NCBI GenBank assembly: GCA_965368585.1
Contig: CBDUNM010000121.1
Location: 1-15,842 of the forward strand
Direction of reading: 5' to 3'
Length of the DNA stretch: 15,842 bases
Source of the DNA: JARRQB01 sp965368585
Lineage (GTDB): Bacteria > Pseudomonadota > Gammaproteobacteria > Chromatiales > Chromatiaceae
The position numbers and the translations under genes are program-made. Shown here in pieces: positions 1 through 7,192 of the stretch (its first letter is position 1; each line of letters begins with the position of its first letter). The notes under the pieces are model-generated. The model searched no databases. It was not told where the DNA came from and saw only the letters and a list, made by a program, of their open reading frames with translations.

Positions 1-1412
1 TCGGAATCGACCCGAATGCCAATCGTGCGAACCACTTCGTCGAGGATATCAACGCAATCAGCAATGACGATCTGAAGTCGCGGCTGCGCAATAACGTACT
101 CAACCGTCTCGACAAGCCACGCTACCTGACGATGACCTGGGCACAGGCCCGCGCTGCAATTGCCGGCGACAGCGCGATCCCTGGCAGCTGGTCCCGACCT
201 GCCACATCGGATGGGCTGTTGCGCAGTCTGCACGACACGACATTCCTGCCCGCTGTCACCGATATCGTCGAAGGACATATCACTTCGCCGGAGAACTTCT
301 CACTGAGCGTTGGGGATCGCGACCAGTTCCTCGCCAACTACCTGGCACAGGATCTGAACCAGCCAGCCAATGCGCAGCAGATCGTGATCAGGATCCTGCA
401 GGGCCAGAACGGCGACGAGATAGCTGGTGCCATGACCCGTGTTATTCAGGTCGCCGCTGAGCGGAAATTCTCCAACCAGTTGGAATGGGATTTCAAGTTT
501 AACGAGGTCACCGGAAGTTATTACAAGAACACCATCGTGCCTGATCCAGATGTGCTGCTTTCCGGCATATTCGCCAGGTTTTTCGACGATGACAACGAAA
601 ATACTGTCGGCTCGGGCGCAGGCCTGGACAAGCCGCTGGTGTTTTTCCTGAACGAAGGGCAAAGCAAGCGCGCTTCGAAAAACCGAACCCGACTGGCCAA
701 TGCGGTGCGCGGCGCCGACCCGGGTAATCACGAGTGGATCCCGGCCAGCAAGGCAGCTACGATCCTGACCGCCACCGCCGCACGGATCGAGTCCGCCAAC
801 GATGTCGACAGCGCCAGCGGGTTGGCCCGGCTGCTGCGCTTTCAGCACGAGGTTCGTACGCCGACCTCGAAACTGGTGTTCAAGCCGCAATCCGGGCTCG
901 CCAATGCAGACCGGACTATCCCGTTTATCTCAAAGGCCCATGCCGACAGCGGCAGATTTTTTGCGGAGCTAACCGACGAGGAAAAAACCGAATTCTACCC
1001 GCCCACCGGCCCGCAACACCAGGAAGAGGTGCCCGTGCTGCAGGCGCATGCGGGCGGCCTTGATGCGGGCACTTTATCGGGCGGCCAGTTGGCGCGTGGA
1101 ACGCAACTGCAATGGTCTAGTCCGGAATGGCACACGAAACTGGCAGAGCGGTTGAACAAGCCGATAGACGACAACATTGCCTCAACCGCCGATGGTGTGG
1201 CGATCAAGGATGCAATCCTGGGGTTTTACCGCGAAACCATCTGGCAGGGCGTACAGGCACTGCCTGCCCCGAAACGTGTGCATTTCGATTTTTATTACAC
1301 ATCGACGGATTCCCAGTGGCGCACCTATGGCCAGCTGAAGACGCTTTCTCGAACCGCCTATGCTCAGACTGTCGATACACTTGAATCCGATATTTCGAGG
1401 GTGCTGCAATGA
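1..1412 (+). CDS. Unidentified eCIS-associated protein, C-terminal part (5' end outside window)
   Basis: The reading frame is open from base 3, so 469 residues of a longer protein are visible; the ATG at 132 is internal to the open frame and has no clear ribosome site, so I do not use it as the start. I do not recognise the family with certainty. Visible features are a HEWIP motif near residue 243 of the fragment, a charged helical stretch at the start, and a C-terminal part rich in aromatic residues (around FDFYYTSTD) ending in a short helix. There is no signal peptide, membrane segment, sheath, tube or AAA+ motif in the visible part. It overlaps the next gene by ATGA, which ties it to the injection-system operon. 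By position it could be the C-terminal region of an eCIS-associated DUF4157-type protein, a tape-measure-related protein, or a cargo protein. These are inferences; the N-terminal part would decide. Confidence 0.75.
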   Translation, partial: GIDPNANRANHFVEDINAISNDDLKSRLRNNVLNRLDKPRYLTMTWAQARAAIAGDSAIPGSWSRPATSDGLLRSLHDTTFLPAVTDIVEGHITSPENFSLSVGDRDQFLANYLAQDLNQPANAQQIVIRILQGQNGDEIAGAMTRVIQVAAERKFSNQLEWDFKFNEVTGSYYKNTIVPDPDVLLSGIFARFFDDDNENTVGSGAGLDKPLVFFLNEGQSKRASKNRTRLANAVRGADPGNHEWIPASKAATILTATAARIESANDVDSASGLARLLRFQHEVRTPTSKLVFKPQSGLANADRTIPFISKAHADSGRFFAELTDEEKTEFYPPTGPQHQEEVPVLQAHAGGLDAGTLSGGQLARGTQLQWSSPEWHTKLAERLNKPIDDNIASTADGVAIKDAILGFYRETIWQGVQALPAPKRVHFDFYYTSTDSQWRTYGQLKTLSRTAYAQTVDTLESDISRVLQ

Positions 1413-2059
1413 CCGGATACTCCCGCTCTCCCAAGCTCTTGAAGGGCGCCATTGTCGCCTTCCGCCCGCCAGCGCCGGTACCGACGGTCATCCCATTTCA
1501 GTTCAACCCCGAAAGCCTGTCCCGTACCATCGAGGCGCGCTCTGCCGAGGGCGGTGGCGGGGCAGAAACTTTCCGGCTTGCCGGCGCACCCACCGAAACG
1601 ATCAAGGTCGAGGCGATGTTCGATGCCGCCGACATGCTGGAGGTCGACGATAGTGTGACCGCGCAGAACGGCCTGCATCCACAACTGGCTGCGCTGGAAA
1701 CGCTGCTCTATCCTCAGTCGGCCACAGTAATCGCCAATTCGATCCTGTTGAATATCGGCACGATCGAGATCTTGCCGATGAAAAGCCCCTTCACCGTGTT
1801 CATTTGGGGCCGCCAGCGCATCCTGCCAGTGAAGCTTTCGAGTCTTTCAATCACCGAAGAGGCCTTTGACCCAAACCTCAACCCGATCCGCGCCAAAGTG
1901 GCGATGGATCTGTCGGTGCTCAGCTATTCCGACCTGCGCATTACCCATCCCGGCTACGCAATGTTTCTGGCGCACCAGGTCGTCAAAGAGTCAATGGCGC
2001 TGATCGGTCAGGCCAACAGTCTGGGCGCGGTGCTCGGCTCTGACGTCAATATTCTGTAA
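1409..2059 (+). CDS. Contractile injection system tube-adaptor protein (CIS_tube family, Afp7/Pvc7 N-terminal-like)
   Basis: This 216-residue protein looks like the CIS_tube domain found in Afp7/Pvc7, which links the inner tube to the central hub of the baseplate. The supporting features are the early PFQFNPESLSR segment (about residues 28-38), the following ETIKVEAMFDA strand, and a late LSITEEAFDPNLNPIRAKV segment (about 148-166). All of these are typical for this family of tube-like beta-barrel adaptors. No LysM domain follows in the same frame; a LysM protein is encoded separately just downstream. In Afp7/Pvc7 the two are joined, so here the function appears to be split over two genes. 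The start ATG overlaps the stop of the preceding gene (ATGA at 1409-1412), indicating translational coupling. The family call is from motif recognition only. Confidence 0.85.
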   Translation: MTGYSRSPKLLKGAIVAFRPPAPVPTVIPFQFNPESLSRTIEARSAEGGGGAETFRLAGAPTETIKVEAMFDAADMLEVDDSVTAQNGLHPQLAALETLLYPQSATVIANSILLNIGTIEILPMKSPFTVFIWGRQRILPVKLSSLSITEEAFDPNLNPIRAKVAMDLSVLSYSDLRITHPGYAMFLAHQVVKESMALIGQANSLGAVLGSDVNIL

Positions 2060-2064
2060 AGGAG
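2058..2064 (+). promoter_or_regulatory. Ribosome binding site of the LysM gene
   Basis: AAAGGAG lies 7 bases before the ATG at 2072 and overlaps the TAA stop (2057-2059) of the tube-adaptor gene. It is one of the strongest Shine-Dalgarno sequences in the cluster and fixes the start of the small LysM protein. Confidence 0.75.
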
Positions 2065-2071
2065 TTTCGAT

Positions 2072-2359
2072 ATGTTCGAAAAAGACAGCCGTTACGCGAA
2101 ACTGCCGCTGAAAGAGTACACCGATGCGGCGGGACGCAAAGTCAGCTATGCCGCCCGGCGCATCATCCGCCCGCCCGAAGTGCCTGTGGCCAGCATCAAG
2201 GTGCAGGCGGGCGACCGTCTTGACCTGATTGCCGAACGCGCCTATGGCGAGCCTCGCCAGTTCTGGCGTGTGGCCGATGCCAACCCCAGTGCCGATCACA
2301 CCACGCTGACTGAACCCATCGGGCGCAGGTTGACCCTCAACCAGATCAAACCGGAGTAA
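2072..2359 (+). CDS. Small LysM-domain baseplate/tail protein
   Basis: This 95-residue protein has a basic N-terminal arm and a C-terminal LysM-like fold at about residues 43-94. The signature begins with VQAGDRLDLIAERAYG and continues through FWRVADANP to a final RLTLNQI strand. In contractile tails, similar small LysM or tail-X proteins sit at the tube-baseplate junction and help to dock or stabilise the hub; some LysM domains bind peptidoglycan. Here it follows the tube adaptor, and together the two resemble a split form of Afp7/Pvc7. There is no signal peptide, as expected for a protein assembled in the cytoplasm. The start is set by the AAAGGAG at 2058-2064. Confidence 0.85.
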   Translation: MFEKDSRYAKLPLKEYTDAAGRKVSYAARRIIRPPEVPVASIKVQAGDRLDLIAERAYGEPRQFWRVADANPSADHTTLTEPIGRRLTLNQIKPE

Positions 2360-2364
2360 CGCAC

Positions 2365-3507
2365 TTGCTTGAACAGCTTCTCGGCGCACATCTGACACTG
2401 TTGATTGGCCAGGGCGTGCCGCGCCCCGCTGGCTTGTCAGTGATGGAGCATTTCTTCTCAGCCGAGATCGCCGCGTCGGACCGCGAGCGCTCGGGATTCG
2501 AGCTCGTCTTCGAGGCGGTGCGCGCCGGTGGGATTGCGGGATTGTTCCCGATCATGGCAGAGCCGGGGCTGAAGGCGGGCGCACGTGTCGTGATCACCGC
2601 CACGCTGGGCATCCGGCCTAGCGTGCTGATGGACGGGATCATCGAACAGACAGAGTTCAAACCTGCCGAGGGCGAAAACCCCGCCAAGCTGCATGTGCGC
2701 GGTAAAGACCTGACTTTCGTCATGGACCGAACCGAGGTCGAGGCCCAGCATCCGGCGCAGGGCCCGGGCGAAATTGCTGCGCTGATTCTGCTGAAATACG
2801 CCAGCTACGGAATCGTGCCGCTGACGATCCCGCCGATTACCGCCGAACGGCCCAATCCACTGGACCGTGTGCCAATGCAGCGCGCAACCGACTACGCCTA
2901 TCTCACTGAACTTGCCGAGGCGCATGATGCGATCTTCACGCTGATCCCCGGCCCGGCACCGCTCAGTTCCATCGGCTATTGGGGCCCGCTACCGCGCCTT
3001 GGTGTGCCGCAGCCCGCTATCACCACCGATATGGGTCCGGAAACCAACGTTTCATCCCTGAGCTTTGAAAATGCGGAAGCCGAAGCTGCCTCGGTCGAGG
3101 GCCAAGTGCAGGATCGGCAAAGTGGCCAGACCGTGCCGGTGCAATCCACCCTACCGCTGCGCGCGCCACTTGCCAGCCAGCCAGCCATCGCCAACCAGGC
3201 CACCGCACGGCGCTATCTCTTTCGTACCAACGGCGCACCGACGGCGGCGCAGGCGATGGGCGAGGCGCAGGCACAGTCAGACAGCACGCAGGATACGGTC
3301 ACCGTCACCGGCGATCTGGACACCGGACTTTACGGTTCAATTCTGACACCGCGCGGTCTGGTTGGTCTGCGCGGTGCGGGTCTGGACCATGACGGGCTTT
3401 ATTACGTGCAAAGCGTGATCCAGAAAATTTCGCCTGGTACCTGGGTGCAATCCTTCACATTGAACCGAGAGGGGGTCGGCACCACGGTGCCGTTAGTCCT
3501 GCCATGA
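2365..3507 (+). CDS. Baseplate hub protein, gp27 / phage late-control-D-like
   Basis: This 380-residue protein has the organisation of gp27/GpD-type hub proteins, the trimeric adaptor that sits under the tube and carries the spike. Seen in the sequence are a beta-rich N-terminal part, the VRGKDLTFVMDRTE segment (about residues 110-123), and the DYAYLTELAEAHDAIFTLIPG helix-strand region (about 174-194) common in late-control-D proteins. An Ala/Gln/Ser-rich linker follows at about 225-310. The C-terminal module (HDGLYYVQSVIQKISPGTW...SFTLNREG) closely matches the terminal hub domain of the family. The start is a TTG at 2365, supported by GGAG at 2353-2356 with 8 bases spacing; an in-frame ATG at 2443 would cut off part of the conserved N-terminal region. 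It overlaps the spike gene by ATGA, so hub and spike are made from coupled but separate genes. Confidence 0.85.
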   Translation: MLEQLLGAHLTLLIGQGVPRPAGLSVMEHFFSAEIAASDRERSGFELVFEAVRAGGIAGLFPIMAEPGLKAGARVVITATLGIRPSVLMDGIIEQTEFKPAEGENPAKLHVRGKDLTFVMDRTEVEAQHPAQGPGEIAALILLKYASYGIVPLTIPPITAERPNPLDRVPMQRATDYAYLTELAEAHDAIFTLIPGPAPLSSIGYWGPLPRLGVPQPAITTDMGPETNVSSLSFENAEAEAASVEGQVQDRQSGQTVPVQSTLPLRAPLASQPAIANQATARRYLFRTNGAPTAAQAMGEAQAQSDSTQDTVTVTGDLDTGLYGSILTPRGLVGLRGAGLDHDGLYYVQSVIQKISPGTWVQSFTLNREGVGTTVPLVLP

Positions 3508-3998
3508 ACGAGACGACCCGGTCGAAGGTTTTCGGTAAATACAGAGGCACAGTGTCCAACAACATCGATCCTAGCCAGATCGGGCGGCTGCAGGTCGAGG
3601 TGCCTGCCGTCTACGGCAGTAACACGCTGAACTGGGCGATGCCCTGTGTACCTTACGCTGGCCCGAATGAGGGTTTTTTCATGATTCCACCCATCGGTGC
3701 GAAGGTCTGGGTCGAATTCGAAGGCGGGTCGATCGATGCGCCTATCTGGTCAGGCTGTTTCTGGGGGCAAGGCGAAGCACCGGGCGGTCTGCCGCAGACC
3801 AAGCTGATCAAGACCCCGGTGGCTACGGTGACGCTGGACGAAATCAATCCCGCTGCCCCGGTGGTGATCGAAACTGTCGGCGGTAACAAGATCAGCATCA
3901 CCGCAACCGGCATTACGCTCGAAACTGCAGGCGGGGCCAGGATCGAGATGAGCGGCCCGCAGGTCAGCATCAATTCTGGCGCGCTGGAGGTCATATAA
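3504..3998 (+). CDS. Spike-base protein, gp5 / baseplate V / VgrG OB-fold-like
   Basis: This 164-residue protein matches the Phage_base_V/gp5 OB-fold family. The N-terminal KYRGTVSNNIDPSQIGRLQV segment (about residues 12-31) is the standard first strand pair. MPCVPYAGPNEGFFMIPPIGAKVWVEFEGG (split over about 48-77) and PIWSGCFWG (about 82-90) complete the OB-fold core. The C-terminal part has short repeated strands (TVTLDEINPAAPVVIETVGGNKISITATGITLETAGGARIEMSG, in pieces) typical of the triple beta-helix needle. It would form the trimeric puncturing spike below the hub, capped by the PAAR-like protein encoded next. No lysozyme domain as in T4 gp5 is present. The start is fixed by ATGA overlap with the hub gene. 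Confidence 0.9.
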   Translation: MNETTRSKVFGKYRGTVSNNIDPSQIGRLQVEVPAVYGSNTLNWAMPCVPYAGPNEGFFMIPPIGAKVWVEFEGGSIDAPIWSGCFWGQGEAPGGLPQTKLIKTPVATVTLDEINPAAPVVIETVGGNKISITATGITLETAGGARIEMSGPQVSINSGALEVI

Positions 3999-4327
3999 TG
4001 AGCAATCTGCTACATCAGGGTGCGACAGTGCTGTGTACCCATGGCGGTCAGGCGATGCCGGTGACGGCCTCGCTGCGCGTCAAGCTGGGCGGTCAGCCTG
4101 CCACGACGCTGGCACATACCTACAGCATCTCCGGCTGTCCCTTCACGACGCCGGACGGGGTGCCCAAACCCTGTGTCACGGTGCAATGGACCACTCCCGC
4201 CACCCGCGTCCGCATCGAGGGTCAGCCCGCGCTGCTGTCGACGTCGCAGGGCATCACCATCGGGCCGCTCGGCACACAGGGTACGCCGATGGCAGTGGCC
4301 CACCAAGTCCGGGTGACAGGACAATAG
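3998..4327 (+). CDS. PAAR-like spike-tip protein (DUF4280-like)
   Basis: This 109-residue protein follows the spike gene, starting inside its stop codon (TAATG at 3996-4000) after a GGAGG at 3986-3990. It has the small, glycine- and threonine-rich, beta-repeat character of PAAR/DUF4280-like tip proteins. These form the sharp cone on the spike and can carry effectors. Potential metal ligands are C13 and H15 in the N-terminal VLCTHGG motif, H40, and C47 and C59 in the SGCPF...PKPC segment. PAAR tips of type VI secretion and T4-like phages hold a metal ion through His and Cys, so a similar site is plausible here but is inference. The last 40 residues repeat short strands ending in GQ or TQ turns. 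There is no toxin domain fused to it. Confidence 0.85.
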   Translation: MSNLLHQGATVLCTHGGQAMPVTASLRVKLGGQPATTLAHTYSISGCPFTTPDGVPKPCVTVQWTTPATRVRIEGQPALLSTSQGITIGPLGTQGTPMAVAHQVRVTGQ

Positions 4328-4329
4328 TT

Positions 4330-4344
4330 ATGGCATCGACATGA
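4330..4344 (+). other. Possible four-codon leader ORF bridging PAAR and gp25 genes
   Basis: ATG at 4330 opens a frame of four codons (M-A-S-T) whose TGA overlaps the gp25 start as ATGA at 4341-4344. AGGA at 4318-4321 lies 8 bases before this ATG, whereas the gp25 ATG itself has no good ribosome site. The mini-ORF could deliver ribosomes to the gp25 start. A chance arrangement is also quite possible because such short ORFs are common. Confidence 0.3.
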
Positions 4345-4706
4345 GCTATCTCGATCTGCCCTACCACATCGACGGCTCCGGCCGTACTGCGACGAGCGAG
4401 TCTCGCGCTCGCCGAGTCCGCAACCTGCTTGAGGCGGTGTTGTTCACTGCCCCCGGGGAGCGCGTCATGCGGCCTGATTTCGGCTCGGGCGTACCGGAAA
4501 TGCTGTTCGACAGTAACTCCGAAGCGCTTGAAACAGCGGCAGATTTCCTGATTCGTTCGGCTGTTCAGCGGTACCTTTCGGACGTTCTGGTGCTCGACAA
4601 TCTCAGCGTCTCGCGTAACGAGGGCGAACTGCATATCACGATCACCTATTCGCTGGCAGGCGAGGAAGAGCAACAGACTGAGACCTTCAGTCGAGGAGGC
4701 GCGTGA
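4341..4706 (+). CDS. Baseplate wedge protein, gp25/GpW (TssE-like)
   Basis: This 121-residue protein matches the gp25-like lysozyme-fold wedge family (T4 gp25, P2 W, TssE). It has the hallmark PGERVMRPDFGSGVPEMLF segment at about residues 37-55, the counterpart of the conserved EPR core, followed by a long amphipathic helix and two C-terminal strands (LDNLSVSRNEGELHITITYS). In contractile systems gp25 contacts both the gp6-like wedge and the first sheath ring, and starts sheath assembly. It precedes two gp6-like genes, as in most such clusters. The family fold is related to lysozyme but is not catalytic. The ATG at 4341 is the only reasonable start; it lacks a strong Shine-Dalgarno sequence and may depend on coupling to upstream translation. 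Confidence 0.92.
   Translation: MSYLDLPYHIDGSGRTATSESRARRVRNLLEAVLFTAPGERVMRPDFGSGVPEMLFDSNSEALETAADFLIRSAVQRYLSDVLVLDNLSVSRNEGELHITITYSLAGEEEQQTETFSRGGA
4694..4699 (+). promoter_or_regulatory. Ribosome binding site deciding the start of the first gp6-like gene
   Basis: AGGAGG ends 6 bases before ATG 4706 but only 3 bases before GTG 4703. The spacing favours ATG 4706, which also overlaps the stop of the gp25 gene as TGATG. Confidence 0.7.
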
Positions 4707-7192
4707 TGGCCGTGCGCACCCGATCCTTCCTGGATGAACGGCGTGAAGCCCTGGCCGCTTCCGCCGCTCCTTTTAACGGTATTGCCGGTATCGAGGTCGA
4801 CTCCGCCGACGGCACGCGGCTGATCCTTCGCTTTGTCAAACCGCGCCCCGGCCCCTCTGGTGGGGTGCCCGGCACGGAACTGGCCGCAGGCGACTTCACG
4901 ATCACTGGCGGCGATCGTATCCGAGGTATCGCGATCGAGGCGGTTGATGAGCAGGGGCCTGACCTGTTGCTGTTTTTGAATCGAGAGGGTGATTTCTCGA
5001 CTTATACGTTGGCCATCGATGCCGATCTACCCGGTTACGACCCGATCCTGCGTGAGATCAGCTTTCGCTTCCGGGTGCATTGCGACACTGATCTCGATTG
5101 CGAGGCCCCGGCGACAGACCTCGAAGATCCGCCGATCGAGCCGCGCCTCGATTATCTGGCGCGCGATTTCGATAGCTACCGCACCATGATCCTTGACCGT
5201 ATGGCGGTCACCACTCCCGACATGGTCGAACGTAACCCGGCCTCACTGGAGATTGCGCTCGTTGAATGGCTGGCCTATGTCGGCGACCAGCTTAGCTACA
5301 AACTCGACCGTGTCGCCACTGAATTCAGCCTTGAAACCGCGCAATTGCGCACCTCGGCGGCGCGCCATGCGCGGCTCGTCGGTTACCGGATGCATAACGG
5401 TGTCAGCGCACGGGTGCTGGCCCAGGTCGAGGTCTCCGCCCCGCTGGTGAACCTCGCACGCGGCGATCTGGCCTTTCTGACCCGCAACAACGAACTGGGT
5501 GCGCCTGTGGTGTCGCTGGACCAGATGCCACAGATCGCCGGGCACGATACGCTGGTGTTTGAGCCTGCGCACGCCATGGAACTGAGCAAGGCCCACAACC
5601 GCATTGGTCTGCACCACTGGGGCGATCCCGATGCGGTGCTGGCCAGAGGCGCGACCGAGGCATGGCTGCGTGACCCGGACCGGGTTCTGCACCTGCAGGC
5701 GGGCGATCTGCTGATCCTGGTCGAGCAACGAGACGCTATCACCGGGCGTACCAGCGATGCCGATCCGGGGCACCGGCAGGCGGTTCGCCTGATCGACGAT
5801 CCTGAAACCGTGATCGATCCGCTGGAAGAGATCTCGCCTGGCGTACCGTTGCAGGTGCACCGCGTGGTCTGGGGTCCGGACGATGCGCTGGACTTTGTAC
5901 TTTGCGTCGGTGAGCGTCCCGAGGGCGAGGATCTCGCGGTAGCCCTGGGCAATATCGTTGTCGCGGACCACGGCATGACGCTGCCAATTCCCGAGCCGCT
6001 GGGTGAATCACCTGACATGACAGATCCCGAACAGCCACCGGCACCTGGCCAGCCCGACGAGATGAAGCCACTGGCTGGTCTTGACCGCCCACATCCCTTC
6101 GCGCCCACCCTGATGCATACGGATCTGACCTTCAGCGCCGGTGCCTTTACGACTCTCGACCCGCGGTTGCCCGCCGCCCGGATCACCCAGATGGACCCGG
6201 CTAACGCGCGCGCCGACATGTACCTGACTGTCGAGGGTAAAGTCGACACCTGGACTCCGCTCTCTGACTTGCTGGCTGCCGGTCCAGAGGACCGCGTGTT
6301 CGTTCCCGAGGTGGCGCATGATGGCCGTGTGACCCTGCGCTTCGGACAGGGTCATGCGGGTCATGCCAGTATCCACGGCAAGTCACCAGTGGCCGCAGAA
6401 AACTTCTTTGCCAATTACCGCATTGGCACCGGGCGGGTGGGCAATATTGGTGCCGATGCTCTGGCCCATGTTGCCGCCTCTGGCATCGCGTTAGCCAACG
6501 TCACCGCCGTCCACAACCCACTGCCCGCAATGGGTGGCATGAACCGCGAGACCATCCCCGAGGTACGGCAACGCGCACCAGTCAGCTTCTATCAACAGCG
6601 CCGGGCGGTGACGCTGGCCGATTACGAGACACTGTTGACCGCGCATCCCGACGTTCAGCGCGCTCATGCCCGCAAGCGCTGGCTGGGCAGCTGGTCGGCG
6701 ATCTTTCTGTCGGTCGACCCCGTCGGCGGACTGGAGGTGAATGAACCCTTCGCCGACGCTCTGCTTTCCTATCTCGAACCGTTCCGCATGATGGGCCACG
6801 ATCTGACCATCGACGCCCCTGTCTACGTGCCACTGGAAGTCGCCCTGAAGGTTTGTGTTCTGCCTGATCATTTTGCCGATGACGTTGCGGGTGCTCTGAT
6901 GGACGCCTTCTCTGCCGGACTGCGTGAGGATGGCGAACGCGCATTCTTCCACCCCGACAACATCACCTTTTCAACCCGAATTTACCTGTCGCGGATCTAC
7001 GAGGCCGCAATGCAGGTACCGGGCGTAGAGGACATCCACGTTACCAGCTTCCAGCGCGCCAGCGCCGTCGCTTCAAGCGCCATCGACGAGGGTGTGCTGA
7101 CTTTCGGCCCGCGGGAGATTCCGATTCTTTCGAATGATCCAAACCATCCCGATCGAGGTAGTCTGGCCATTGCAACGGAGGGTGGACGATGA
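4706..7192 (+). CDS. Baseplate J-like / gp6-like wedge protein (first copy)
   Basis: This protein of about 828 residues belongs to the family called putative baseplate assembly protein (TIGR02243-like), the gp6/Afp11-type wedge. The N-terminal third has a beta-sandwich ending in a CDTDLDC motif (about residue 125). It is followed by DYLARDFDSY, ALVEWLAYVGDQLSYKLDRVATE and RHARLVGYRMHNG (about 148-233), which are very typical of the family. A more variable middle part, including a Pro-rich loop near 435-455, leads to a baseplate-J core at about 570-680 with AVHNPLPAMGGMNRETIPEVR and RAVTLADYE. Such proteins dimerise to form the iris-like ring around the hub. I use ATG 4706 rather than GTG 4703 because of the AGGAGG spacing. 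It overlaps the next gene by ATGA. Confidence 0.93.
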   Translation: MAVRTRSFLDERREALAASAAPFNGIAGIEVDSADGTRLILRFVKPRPGPSGGVPGTELAAGDFTITGGDRIRGIAIEAVDEQGPDLLLFLNREGDFSTYTLAIDADLPGYDPILREISFRFRVHCDTDLDCEAPATDLEDPPIEPRLDYLARDFDSYRTMILDRMAVTTPDMVERNPASLEIALVEWLAYVGDQLSYKLDRVATEFSLETAQLRTSAARHARLVGYRMHNGVSARVLAQVEVSAPLVNLARGDLAFLTRNNELGAPVVSLDQMPQIAGHDTLVFEPAHAMELSKAHNRIGLHHWGDPDAVLARGATEAWLRDPDRVLHLQAGDLLILVEQRDAITGRTSDADPGHRQAVRLIDDPETVIDPLEEISPGVPLQVHRVVWGPDDALDFVLCVGERPEGEDLAVALGNIVVADHGMTLPIPEPLGESPDMTDPEQPPAPGQPDEMKPLAGLDRPHPFAPTLMHTDLTFSAGAFTTLDPRLPAARITQMDPANARADMYLTVEGKVDTWTPLSDLLAAGPEDRVFVPEVAHDGRVTLRFGQGHAGHASIHGKSPVAAENFFANYRIGTGRVGNIGADALAHVAASGIALANVTAVHNPLPAMGGMNRETIPEVRQRAPVSFYQQRRAVTLADYETLLTAHPDVQRAHARKRWLGSWSAIFLSVDPVGGLEVNEPFADALLSYLEPFRMMGHDLTIDAPVYVPLEVALKVCVLPDHFADDVAGALMDAFSAGLREDGERAFFHPDNITFSTRIYLSRIYEAAMQVPGVEDIHVTSFQRASAVASSAIDEGVLTFGPREIPILSNDPNHPDRGSLAIATEGGR

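Noticed and set aside
132..1412. Treating the first gene as complete from the ATG at 132
   Set aside because: The frame stays open to the left edge with protein-like sequence (for example ANHFVEDINAISNDDLKSRL), and there is no ribosome site before 132.
4703..4705. GTG at 4703 as the start of the first gp6-like gene
   Set aside because: It is only 3 bases from the AGGAGG; ATG 4706 has a normal 6-base spacing and a TGATG overlap with the previous stop.
5383..6249. Long minus-strand open frame (288 codons)
   Set aside because: It is Ser/Arg-rich low-complexity sequence, entirely opposite the first gp6-like gene, as expected from GC-rich codon structure.
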